Assembly: GCF_009371985.2 (NCBI RefSeq)
Contig: NZ_VIKU02000004.1
Location: 310,001-374,000, forward strand
Source of the DNA: Pelagihabitans pacificus
Lineage (GTDB): Bacteria; Bacteroidota; Bacteroidia; Flavobacteriales; Flavobacteriaceae
Direction of reading: 5' to 3'
Length of the DNA: 64,000 nucleotides
Part shown: one piece after another, positions 8,647-16,426 of the stretch
Numbering within the stretch: position 1 is the first letter of the stretch
How the letters are laid out: the number at the start of each line of letters is the position of its first letter
Program-made: the position numbers and the translations under genes
The notes under the pieces: model-generated
Database searches by the model: none
Seen by the model: the letters and a program-made list of their open reading frames with translations, nothing else
What the model was told of the DNA's origin: nothing

Positions 8647-9053
8647 ATATCGGTACTCTCTATGTTTTTAAGTCGCTCGACACTTATATCGAACACCTCG
8701 GCGTATTTCCGAAGGGTTTTTTGACTCAACCTTTTGAAGACCGAGGGCTTAAAATGTCGTTTTACCCGCCATTGCCACATTCCTACGTAACTAGCGAGTA
8801 TGGCAGGCTCCATTTTACAAACCTCCATATAGTATTCGATAGGGCTGGTCTTGTTTTCCAATACTCTTTTTTTGGCATCGGCAATCCGTTCTTCAATCGC
8901 TTTTAAGGCATTGTCGAGCGCAATGGTTTTCGCCTCCCATCCAGAACTCAGTGCCGTAGTGTAGTTGCCTTTATCGTCTACCGCATAGCAGAGTTCCTTG
9001 CCATGCTCTTCCCTGAAAAAACTCTTGTCCTGAGGTACTTCTTCCTTTTTCAC
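8643..9053 (-). CDS. Uncharacterised small protein coupled to the BtrH-like gene
   Basis: 136 aa starting at a GTG (9053). I do not recognise a domain. It is hydrophilic and mainly helical, with a charged stretch around residues 50-70 (ALKAIEERIADAKKRVLE) and a basic C-terminal part (WQWRVKRHFKPSVFKRLS, then a short helix resembling the second half of a helix-turn-helix). No signal peptide or membrane segment. It sits 19 nt after a hotdog gene and overlaps the BtrH-like gene by ATGA, so it is made together with that enzyme. A partner or regulator of the acyltransfer step is possible. Confidence 0.65.
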   Translation of the reverse strand: MKKEEVPQDKSFFREEHGKELCYAVDDKGNYTTALSSGWEAKTIALDNALKAIEERIADAKKRVLENKTSPIEYYMEVCKMEPAILASYVGMWQWRVKRHFKPSVFKRLSQKTLRKYAEVFDISVERLKNIESTDI

Positions 9054-9072
9054 TCCTTGGAGGGTTTAACGG

Positions 9073-9531
9073 CTATCGTATTCCGTGGATTAAAAAATTA
9101 AAAGTACAAGCTACGATTAATTCTCCTTTTCTAAAAGTAGTAGCTTCCATGGTACAAAGGCTAAAGCTTTCATCGTCATATCGAGACAGTAGTTTTCCCT
9201 TGGTGACAATACGTTCATTTACCGATGGCAATTTCTTGACCTCAATTTTTTTGATGGCACTGATATAGGCAATTGCGTCACCAATTTTTTGGTTGTTTTC
9301 ATCGTCGTATACATAGCTCTGGGCAACAATGGCAGCGCAGCTCTGCGCAGCATTTTCGATAAGTCCCGATTCAGAGAGCAAATCGTTCCGAACAAAAATA
9401 CAGTCCGGTTCGATGTCGAAACAAGTCTCTACCGAGGAGGCATCGAGATACGGCATCGAAGTCGTCATGAGCATCGGTTTCCTATGTGGCAGATATTTTC
9501 TTAAATCGATATTACGCCTTATTCCCTTCAC
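9073..9531 (-). CDS. Hotdog-fold dehydratase-like protein, FabZ/ApeP type
   Basis: 152 aa starting at GTG 9531. It has the FabZ-like opening LPHRKPMLM and the central-helix motif SGLIENAAQS with the conserved Glu. The usual GHFP catalytic-His segment is absent (VRNDLLSES occupies the position). It begins immediately after the stop of the second hotdog gene, with no gap, which suggests a heterodimer. Expected reaction is dehydration of 3-hydroxyacyl-ACP to build the conjugated polyene; if the His is really missing, this chain may be structural or use another residue. Confidence 0.76.
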   Translation of the reverse strand: MKGIRRNIDLRKYLPHRKPMLMTTSMPYLDASSVETCFDIEPDCIFVRNDLLSESGLIENAAQSCAAIVAQSYVYDDENNQKIGDAIAYISAIKKIEVKKLPSVNERIVTKGKLLSRYDDESFSLCTMEATTFRKGELIVACTFNFLIHGIR

Positions 9532-9969
9532 TTAATTTGCCAATGCGGTTTTCATTTCACTTCGCGCAAGAACTACCCCATCGCAGCTAACCTTCGCCCG
9601 CACCAAGGTAATACCCATAATATCATGAAGTATTTCCACAGAGGTCTCCAATCTGTAGCCCACCTCGGGCAACGAAAGTACTTCGGCTTTTTTGATGGCG
9701 CCGATATATCCTATTGGCGCTTTCTTTTTCTCCAAAAAACATTTATATCCCGTGTGCAGTGCAACGGTTTGCGCCATATTTTCGATGAGTCCGGGAGCAA
9801 GGAATCGATTTTGGAAAACAAATAGATGATTGTTTGGAATGGTGAAGCCGGAGACAATCTCGGTCTTGGAGAAATGATAAAGGGCATCTACCATCACAAA
9901 GGGTGGTTTCTGCGGAATGAGGCTTTGAAGAAAGTCGACATCCGTAATATCCTTTTCCAATAGATTCAT
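9532..9969 (-). CDS. Hotdog-fold 3-hydroxyacyl-ACP dehydratase-like protein
   Basis: 145 aa. The FabZ-like N-terminus reads LIPQKPPFVMVDALY, where Gln-Lys replaces the usual His-Arg of LPHR. The helix motif APGLIENMAQTVAL has the conserved Glu. The GHFP motif is missing here too (VFQNRFLAPG). It lies between the DarB-like ketosynthase and the second hotdog gene with zero intergenic bases on both sides. With its neighbour it probably forms the dehydratase of the polyene pathway. Which subunit is catalytic cannot be told from sequence alone. Confidence 0.76.
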   Translation of the reverse strand: MNLLEKDITDVDFLQSLIPQKPPFVMVDALYHFSKTEIVSGFTIPNNHLFVFQNRFLAPGLIENMAQTVALHTGYKCFLEKKKAPIGYIGAIKKAEVLSLPEVGYRLETSVEILHDIMGITLVRAKVSCDGVVLARSEMKTALAN

Positions 9970-11103
9970 TTAGTGTACCGTTAAATAGGCATATGTATAA
10001 GAAAAACGGGCACTTTCGGGAACAAACAGTAGAATCCTGTCTCCTTTTTTGAGTCTTCCCGAATCCACGAGTTCCTCTAACATCACGTAAATCGAAGCAG
10101 CTCCGATATTCCCAACTTTTTCTAGATTCAAGAACCATTTGTCCCAGGGCATTTCCACGCCTTCATTTTTCATCTCATCATAAAATCCCTGCTTGAAGTA
10201 GTTCGATGAAATATGGGGCAGATAGTAGTCGATTTCTTTTGGTGAAATGCCGTGTTTGGCATAAGCCTGTTTTAAACTATCGACAGCTTTCTGGAGAATG
10301 AATTCATCCAGCAGTTTCACATCTTGCTTTACCGCGAAAAGCGATTGTTTTCCCCACTGATCTGCCGGATAATCGCTCCAGGGTTTTAAACTACCGTCCG
10401 CTAGTTTTTCGCCGCCGGCATACATGCACGTCTCCATTTCGAAGGCATAGGAATATCCTTCCATCCATTCGATTTTCAAGGAAACCGCTCCTTTGGGCTG
10501 GTTCTCGAGCAAAACGGCACCTGCCCCGTCAGATAGCATCCATCTTAAAAAGTCTTTTTCAAATGCCAAAATAGGATTGGCTTCCAATTGCTTCAGTGTG
10601 GCTATTTCCTCCTCGAAAATATTGGTCCCCATTCTTGATGAGGATCTTTCCGAGCCGGTACAGACAGCATTATCCACCTGCTGCGATTTCACCGCAAGAT
10701 ATCCGAATTTAAGCGCATTCATACCAGAGCAGCAAACCCCGGAGGCCGAATTGATTTCTAGATTTCCATTCTTTAACAAACCATGCACCATGGCCGCGTG
10801 GGAGGGTAACAATTGATCAGGGCTCGAGGTGCCGCAGGAAAGCAATTGAATATCGTTGAGAGTGAATTGGTCATTGCATAGGTTTCGTACGGCCTGTTCG
10901 GTCAATTGGGCATTGTTATGGGTAATCTCCCCATTTTTATCAATGGCATAGTATCTCGTTTTAATCTGGTTACTACGAAGCACAATGCTCTTCGCCCTTG
11001 ACGGTCTACCATTTAAAAGACCCAGGCGCTCTTCCATTTGGTCGTTGTCGACCGGTTCGTTGGGTAAAAATTTGGCTATTTTAGTAATGTAAACATCTTT
11101 CAT
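9970..11103 (-). CDS. darB: StlD/DarB-type beta-ketoacyl synthase III
   Basis: 377 aa KAS III fold. The nucleophile is in SGVCCSGMNALK (Cys near 124-125), the His in YYLPHISSNY and the Asn in EKVGNIGAAS. The opening MKDVYITKIAKFLPNEPV is as I remember DarB/StlD family members from Flavobacterium and Chitinophaga. This family condenses two beta-keto or unsaturated acyl thioesters into a cyclohexanedione carboxylate, the precursor of 2,5-dialkylresorcinol. DarA, which aromatises that product, is encoded 97 nt upstream. Both are hallmarks of flexirubin loci, so the pathway call is strong. Confidence 0.9.
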   Translation of the reverse strand: MKDVYITKIAKFLPNEPVDNDQMEERLGLLNGRPSRAKSIVLRSNQIKTRYYAIDKNGEITHNNAQLTEQAVRNLCNDQFTLNDIQLLSCGTSSPDQLLPSHAAMVHGLLKNGNLEINSASGVCCSGMNALKFGYLAVKSQQVDNAVCTGSERSSSRMGTNIFEEEIATLKQLEANPILAFEKDFLRWMLSDGAGAVLLENQPKGAVSLKIEWMEGYSYAFEMETCMYAGGEKLADGSLKPWSDYPADQWGKQSLFAVKQDVKLLDEFILQKAVDSLKQAYAKHGISPKEIDYYLPHISSNYFKQGFYDEMKNEGVEMPWDKWFLNLEKVGNIGAASIYVMLEELVDSGRLKKGDRILLFVPESARFSYTYAYLTVH

Positions 11104-11200
11104 AAGACAATGCCCCTGCTTTTGTGGTCATTTGTAAAAAATCTTTCGGTCTGCATCCTCATTTCTTACGAACCTTTTATTCGTAATCAAATGTAACATC

Positions 11201-12121
11201 CTACTTCAAATCAACCGAGGAGTAATACTTGATATCCTTTTGTATTTTTCTATAGAAAAGTACGTAAGTCAGCAAAAATACGATAAAAACGATAGGGGCA
11301 ATAATCCAAATAGCAAATTGTAAATAGTATTTGAAACCCCTAAGCCATCGTTTTCTGCTAGCGGTACCCGCTTTACTTTTTTTGGTTACCAATGCAGCCC
11401 ATTTCGAAAAGATAACGTTCCCTCTTTTATCGGTTTGAATCAAAGCCGGTTTTATCGTTACCGCGTTCAATCCAAGAAGTTCATCCTGAAGTTTGCTAAA
11501 ATCTCCTGAAAGCAAGCATGCTTTGATAGGCCGCCCGAATTTTTTTGCCTCCGAAATGTCTTTTTTTGAGACTCCCGGTTTGGGAAAGATACCGAGGTAA
11601 CGGTCTTTCTTGCCCCTGAGCATCCAATGCTGAATGGTAATTACGCTAAGGTGGTTGATATGTCTATCGACCAGGGCGATATTACCAACCAGCTTCGCCT
11701 TGCAATTGATTAAAAGCCTCTTCAATTTTTCCTGGGATTGATACCACATATTACGGGCGCCGATCACGGTCACGACCTGGGTGTCGTGCAGTAATTTTTT
11801 GGCTGCATCGGATTTCAGGAATGAATTTAGTGGAATTGAGGGCGACAAATACCAAACTTGGTGTCCTAGAATGACCAAGTCGTACTTTTTACCCATTACC
11901 TCGGGTCTCGGTGGATGGACTTCATGGGGAGTCTGAAGAAATGAATCCGGAAAGGCATCCAAAAAATCTTCTTCTTTCCAAGGGAAAGGGAACGGTTTTT
12001 TGGGAATGATCTCATGATAGGTGATGTTGATATTTTCGTCCTTTAGGGTCGAGACAATATTGTTGATAATATCGAACAATTGTCCCGTTTGGGAATAGTA
12101 CACCACTAAAACTTCTTTCAT
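11201..12121 (-). CDS. darA: DarA-type dialkylresorcinol aromatase (flavodoxin-like)
   Basis: I chose the ATG at 12121, which gives MKEVLVVYYSQTGQ and an ATGA overlap with the acyltransferase stop, over the open frame to 12142. The product is 306 aa. YYSQTGQ at residues 8-14 is the FMN phosphate-binding loop of a flavodoxin-like fold. LGHQVWYLSPSIP is typical of the family, and a transmembrane helix lies near the C-terminus (roughly residues 265-290). DarA proteins oxidise the DarB product to the aromatic dialkylresorcinol. The C-terminal anchor suggests the step occurs at the inner membrane, close to the exporter or acyltransferase. Confidence 0.87.
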   Translation of the reverse strand: MKEVLVVYYSQTGQLFDIINNIVSTLKDENINITYHEIIPKKPFPFPWKEEDFLDAFPDSFLQTPHEVHPPRPEVMGKKYDLVILGHQVWYLSPSIPLNSFLKSDAAKKLLHDTQVVTVIGARNMWYQSQEKLKRLLINCKAKLVGNIALVDRHINHLSVITIQHWMLRGKKDRYLGIFPKPGVSKKDISEAKKFGRPIKACLLSGDFSKLQDELLGLNAVTIKPALIQTDKRGNVIFSKWAALVTKKSKAGTASRKRWLRGFKYYLQFAIWIIAPIVFIVFLLTYVLFYRKIQKDIKYYSSVDLK

Positions 12122-13005
12122 TGCTGGCTCTTGTCGTTCCAAAAATCAAAATAATTAAACCACTGTAAGGGATACTTCTCCAGAATCCATTCCAGATTTT
12201 CTGTGTATTCCTTTAGTAACGCATCGGCATCCCGTTTTTTTGCGGTCGAAGTTCTGGCATAAAGATGGTACTTTTTTTTGGGTTCCTTCATGACATAAAC
12301 AAACAAGACAGGTACTTTCAGCCGGGAGGCCAGTAAAAATGGTCCTAAGGGAAACTTGGCTTTTTTTCCTAAAAATAATTCTTCTTGAAACTTTGAACCC
12401 TCTAAGAAACGATCCCCGGTAAAGCAGACCAACTCCCCTTTGCTCAGGCTATCGTGAATTTCAAAAATGTGGGACAGATCTTCCTTGACCAAAATAAACT
12501 TTACGTTCGATTTGGCCTTAACGGTCTCCATGTACGACTTGATCTGCTCGTGTTCGGTATCCCAAGTTACCACACTTATCTGCGATATTTCACTTACGTC
12601 TTCCAGGAAATATTCGGAAACCTCGAAATTGCCTGCATGGGCACTTAAAAGAATGCCTCCTTTTTTTTGTACCAACAGTCGTTCTATGTTCTCGATACCA
12701 TCAAATTCGTAAGTAAAGCGTTCCCTAAGACCTGCGGAAATCGTAGCGCGGTCAATAAGCGTTTGTCCGAAAACGTAGTAGCTTTTATAGATGCTGAAAA
12801 GGCTCTTGGTCTTTGAGTAGCCTTGTCGTTTGCGAAGATAATAGTAGATTGCCCTAGAGCTTTTAAGCGAAAAGATACAGTAATAAAAAACGACGAAGTG
12901 CAGTAAGAGATACGATGCGTTAAGGCCTAAATATTTAATGAAAAAGATATATATCTTATAGCCTAATACGGTTCCCTTGGATTTTCCTTCCCACTCCGCT
13001 GCCAT
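12118..13005 (-). CDS. Membrane-associated acyltransferase, lipid A acyltransferase (LpxL/HtrB) superfamily
   Basis: 295 aa. An N-terminal hydrophobic helix (around residues 28-48) anchors the protein. The catalytic HX4E motif is in LLSAHAGNFEVSEYF, with a later FTGDRFLEGS and PLGPFLLASRLKVPVLFVYV typical of the LpxL-like family. Members transfer acyl groups from ACP to a hydroxyl. Aryl polyene loci carry such acyltransferases, thought to attach the polyene to a lipid or to esterify it. Here it lies between an ACP and darA, so it is one of two candidates (with the BtrH-like protein) for joining the polyene acid to the resorcinol. Confidence 0.85.
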   Translation of the reverse strand: MAAEWEGKSKGTVLGYKIYIFFIKYLGLNASYLLLHFVVFYYCIFSLKSSRAIYYYLRKRQGYSKTKSLFSIYKSYYVFGQTLIDRATISAGLRERFTYEFDGIENIERLLVQKKGGILLSAHAGNFEVSEYFLEDVSEISQISVVTWDTEHEQIKSYMETVKAKSNVKFILVKEDLSHIFEIHDSLSKGELVCFTGDRFLEGSKFQEELFLGKKAKFPLGPFLLASRLKVPVLFVYVMKEPKKKYHLYARTSTAKKRDADALLKEYTENLEWILEKYPLQWFNYFDFWNDKSQQ

Positions 13006-13027
13006 TCATTGTCATTGTTTTGATCGA

Positions 13028-13276
13028 TTAGTCCAGCTTTCTTTCGATCAAGTCATAAAAGTCTTGGAGGGTGACTATGTTGACAAAGTCATCGCCCACT
13101 AACTTCACTCCGAAGTTACTTTCAACGGCAACCACCAAATCCACAAAATCCAGACTATCCAACCCGACGGATTCTTTCAGATTTGCACCAGGGACCAGTT
13201 CTTCGGGATCGACTTCAAATTCATCGATAAGGAAGGCATCGATTTTTTCAACAATAACTTGTTTGGTCATTATCAT
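13028..13276 (-). CDS. Acyl carrier protein (second of two in the locus)
   Basis: 82 aa acidic protein with the phosphopantetheine motif SVGLDSLDFVDL; the Ser is residue 41 if translation starts at 13276. An in-frame ATG two codons later (13270) is possible. The upstream ketosynthase stop overlaps the start by ATGA. Adjacent genes are a FabF-like ketosynthase and a FabG-like reductase, so this ACP probably feeds the elongation cycle. Its charge pattern differs clearly from the first ACP at 3166-3423. Confidence 0.93.
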   Translation of the reverse strand: MIMTKQVIVEKIDAFLIDEFEVDPEELVPGANLKESVGLDSLDFVDLVVAVESNFGVKLVGDDFVNIVTLQDFYDLIERKLD

Positions 13277-14499
13277 CTTTCAATAGCATTTTTTACGATC
13301 AAAGCGGAATTCGTACCACCGAATCCGAATGAATTGGACAAAAATACGTCAATTTTTTTATTTAACGTTTTCTTAACGATGTTTAATTTGGCCGAAATCT
13401 CATCAGGGTTTTCCAGATTGATATTCGGTGCTATGAACGAATGCCGCATCATGAGTATCGAATAGATGATTTCGCTTGCTCCGGCCATCCAACACTCGTG
13501 GCCCGTCATTGATTTGGTCGAACTAACATAGGGATTACTGGCACCAAAAACCTCCAAAATGGCGGAGGCCTCATTGGCATCGCCCACTGGTGTGGAAGTG
13601 GCATGGGCATTGACATAATCGACATTGGCAGCCTCTATATTCGCTTGGTCCAGAGCCCGGTTCATCGCCCTTGCCGGACCTTCAACATTCGGCGTGGAAA
13701 TATGGTCCCCATTCGATGAAAAACCATACCCTATGATTTCACCCAAAATAGGTGCTTTGCGTCGTACGGCCGACTCGTAACTTTCCAGTATTAGGGTTGC
13801 CCCACCACCACTGGGTACCAACCCGTTTCTGTCTTTATCGAACGGTCGGCTGGCTTTCCGAGGGTCATTTTCATGCATGGCGAATACACCGAGGCCGTCA
13901 AAACTACCAAAAGCCAAATGATTTACTTCTTGGGCACCCCCGGCGATGATACATTCTTGTAGGCCACTTTTTATCAAATGGTAGGCCGTACCTATCGAGT
14001 GAGATCCACTTGCACAGGCGGCACTAATCGTGAAATTTACGCCCCTTAGCTTAAAAATGGTAGAAAGGTTCATGGTCACTGTAGAGTTCATGGCCTTAAA
14101 AATGGCTCCCGAACCCACCAGGGTGGTATCTTTTTTCTCCCGCATAATATCTATCGATTCAATGACCGATCGGGCAGTACTGTCATTCCCATAAATGATA
14201 CCTACTTCATTCCTATCCAAGTAGTCTTGATCTATCTTGGCGTTTTCCAGGGCCTCCAATGTGGCTACATAGGCATATTGGGCTTCCTCGCCCATACTAA
14301 TGCGCTGTCTTCTGTTAAGCAATCCTTTTAGGTCTGGTTCTTCCACGGCACCGGTAAGGGGCGAACGATAGCCAAAATCAGCACGCTCCTGGTCATATAC
14401 GATTCCCGACCGGCCTTCATAGAGCGATTTCTTCACTTCGTCTAGATTCTTGCCGATGCACGAATAAATGCCCATTCCCGTAATGACAACTCTCCTCAT
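13273..14499 (-). CDS. Beta-ketoacyl-ACP synthase II-type ketosynthase
   Basis: 408 aa, FabF-like. Nucleophile Cys at about residue 162 (ISAACASGSHS); His residues in HATSTPVGD and TGHECWMAGAS; C-terminal SNSFGFGGTN. The HATSTP and GHECWMAGAS variants differ from housekeeping FabF and are closer to what I recall of ApeO/ApeR-type enzymes. It overlaps the ACP start by 4 nt and follows the ketoreductase gene by 17 nt. It probably carries out chain extension with that ACP and reductase. Confidence 0.92.
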   Translation of the reverse strand: MRRVVITGMGIYSCIGKNLDEVKKSLYEGRSGIVYDQERADFGYRSPLTGAVEEPDLKGLLNRRQRISMGEEAQYAYVATLEALENAKIDQDYLDRNEVGIIYGNDSTARSVIESIDIMREKKDTTLVGSGAIFKAMNSTVTMNLSTIFKLRGVNFTISAACASGSHSIGTAYHLIKSGLQECIIAGGAQEVNHLAFGSFDGLGVFAMHENDPRKASRPFDKDRNGLVPSGGGATLILESYESAVRRKAPILGEIIGYGFSSNGDHISTPNVEGPARAMNRALDQANIEAANVDYVNAHATSTPVGDANEASAILEVFGASNPYVSSTKSMTGHECWMAGASEIIYSILMMRHSFIAPNINLENPDEISAKLNIVKKTLNKKIDVFLSNSFGFGGTNSALIVKNAIER

Positions 14500-14516
14500 T
14501 GCTTTTTTGTAGGATG

Positions 14517-15269
14517 TTACGAATAAATACCGCCGTTGATGTTGATTACCTCCCCTGTGATATATCCTGATTTAGAGGAAGCCAGAAACGATACGAGATG
14601 TGCTACCTCCTCGGCTTCCCCAAAACGATTGGCGGGCACCATTTTCTTTAATTCCGCTTCGTTCAATTCGCTGGTCATGTCGGTTTTGATGAATCCTGGT
14701 GCAACGGCATTTACAGTAACGTTTCTTTTTGCAACTTCTTGTGCAAGTGCTTTAGTCGCCCCAATAACCGCCCCTTTTGCCGCTGAATAATTGGTTTGAC
14801 CCGGAGTGCCTTTTAATCCGGAGACCGAAACCATATTGATGATCCGGCCATATTTGTTGACCAACAGTTTTTGAATCAACGGGTTGGTAACATTGTAAAA
14901 TCCATTTAGGCTGGTGTTGATGACATCGGACCAATCTTCTGGTGGCATCCACATGAACAATCCATCCTTGGTGATGCCGGCGTTGTTCACCACTACCTCA
15001 ATGACCCCATTTTTATGGTTTTCATGCCAGTTGTCCAAACTCGATTTTACTTGCTCCGTGTTCGCCACATCGAACTGGATCAATTCCCCTTTGCCTCCGG
15101 CCGCTTCTACCAAGCGAAGGGTTTCCTCGGCCGCCTCCTTACTACTGTTATAGTTGATCAGGATCTGATAGTCCAAATCCTTTGCCAACTGCTCGCAGAT
15201 GGCGCGACCTATTCCGCGCGATCCCCCGGTAACCAAAGCGTATTTCTTTTTTTCCAATTTGTCGGACAT
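14517..15269 (-). CDS. 3-oxoacyl-ACP reductase, FabG-like short-chain dehydrogenase
   Basis: 250 aa. NADP-binding TGGSRGIG at residues 14-21, NNAG at 95-98, a catalytic Ser near 148-150 and YSAAK with Tyr 161 and Lys 165. The C-terminal ITGEVININGG is standard for FabG. It reduces 3-oxoacyl-ACP to the 3-hydroxy form in the elongation cycle. It stands 26 nt after the WG-repeat gene and 17 nt before a ketosynthase. A separate housekeeping FabG is expected elsewhere, so this copy is taken to be pathway-specific (ApeQ-like). Confidence 0.92.
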   Translation of the reverse strand: MSDKLEKKKYALVTGGSRGIGRAICEQLAKDLDYQILINYNSSKEAAEETLRLVEAAGGKGELIQFDVANTEQVKSSLDNWHENHKNGVIEVVVNNAGITKDGLFMWMPPEDWSDVINTSLNGFYNVTNPLIQKLLVNKYGRIINMVSVSGLKGTPGQTNYSAAKGAVIGATKALAQEVAKRNVTVNAVAPGFIKTDMTSELNEAELKKMVPANRFGEAEEVAHLVSFLASSKSGYITGEVININGGIYS

Positions 15270-15295
15270 ATCGATACTTTTACCACATTGGCAGG

Positions 15296-16426
15296 CTATT
15301 TCACGCTAACAAATGGTTCCGCGTTCTCAAACCACTTGTTTCCGAGAAGCTCTCCTTTTTCATTTAGAAAACCCCATCCTTTCTTTGATTTGATACGGGC
15401 CATTCCATCGACAAACCCTTTTTCCTCCGCACCTTTTAAAAAGGCAAGGCCCGCGGTGATGTCGTACTCCATGGGGATTACCAAGTTTCCGGTCTTGTCG
15501 ATAAAGCCCCATCGTTTTTCCTTAACAGGTGCCAGTCCATTTTCGGCAAAGATCTCCGCATCCCGATATTTAAAATCAACAACGGTTTCCCCTTTGTCGT
15601 TGATATAGCCCCATAATTTACCGTTTGCCACTGGTGCCAGACCGCCTGAAAACGCCCTTGCCTTGTCAAAAGTCGGGGCGATTACCCATTCCCCCTTGCT
15701 GTTTACAAAGCCTACTTTCTTATCCTTCCGGGCATAGGTCAAACCAGAGTCTCCGTGAAAGTTCCATACCTTATCGGCGCCTTCAACGGGATGAAAGGTT
15801 CCATCGGCCACCACTCCGAAAACACCGTTCTTTTTGGCATATACCCCTGCGGGATGATAGGTATTTCCTATTTCTTCATATTCTGCGGGGATTATCTCCT
15901 CTCCCTTGTTGTTGATCATACCCCAATACACCCCTTTTTGAACCTTTGCGTGACCATTTCTGAACTTTTTGATGGACTCGTAGGCAGGTTCCGCTACCAA
16001 TTTACCGTCGGTGCCCAAAAGGCCCACTTTATCCATTTTTCTATAAATGGCTACCCCATCGTTAAAATCGTAGTACTTATCGGTAGCGGGTACGTCCAAA
16101 ACCTCGCCAGATTTTGTGATGTACTGCCACTGGTCGTCTTTGTTGACCAGCGCAATTCCGGAATCGAAATACTTTACCTTGTCGAATTGAGGTTCAATGG
16201 CCCACTTACCGGAAGCATCGATATAGCCCCATTTATCGTCTTTTTCGACTGCTGCGAGACCATTGGAGAAACTCTTGGCCTTTTTGAATTGGGGTTCTAT
16301 GGCATAGTTCCCCGATTTGTCGATATAACCGAAACGGTCGCCTTCGCGCACCAAAGCGAGCTCTTGGGCATAGGAAGACACAACTGTCAATAGTACAAGG
16401 GAAAGAATCGCATAAATTTTTCTCAT
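15296..16426 (-). CDS. Secreted WG-repeat protein inside the pigment operon
   Basis: 376 aa. A signal peptide is followed by Gln-Glu (VVSSYAQE near residues 17-22). The rest is about nine or ten degenerate units of roughly 35 residues with the core WGYIDxxGxWxIxPxFDxAxxF, the WG repeat family. No enzymatic motif is visible; such proteins are thought to be binding scaffolds. The ATG overlaps the tyrosine ammonia lyase stop in an ATGA arrangement and the ketoreductase follows 26 nt later, so it is truly part of the operon. An extracytoplasmic role in pigment placement or transit is possible but unproven. Confidence 0.86.
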   Translation of the reverse strand: MRKIYAILSLVLLTVVSSYAQELALVREGDRFGYIDKSGNYAIEPQFKKAKSFSNGLAAVEKDDKWGYIDASGKWAIEPQFDKVKYFDSGIALVNKDDQWQYITKSGEVLDVPATDKYYDFNDGVAIYRKMDKVGLLGTDGKLVAEPAYESIKKFRNGHAKVQKGVYWGMINNKGEEIIPAEYEEIGNTYHPAGVYAKKNGVFGVVADGTFHPVEGADKVWNFHGDSGLTYARKDKKVGFVNSKGEWVIAPTFDKARAFSGGLAPVANGKLWGYINDKGETVVDFKYRDAEIFAENGLAPVKEKRWGFIDKTGNLVIPMEYDITAGLAFLKGAEEKGFVDGMARIKSKKGWGFLNEKGELLGNKWFENAEPFVSVK

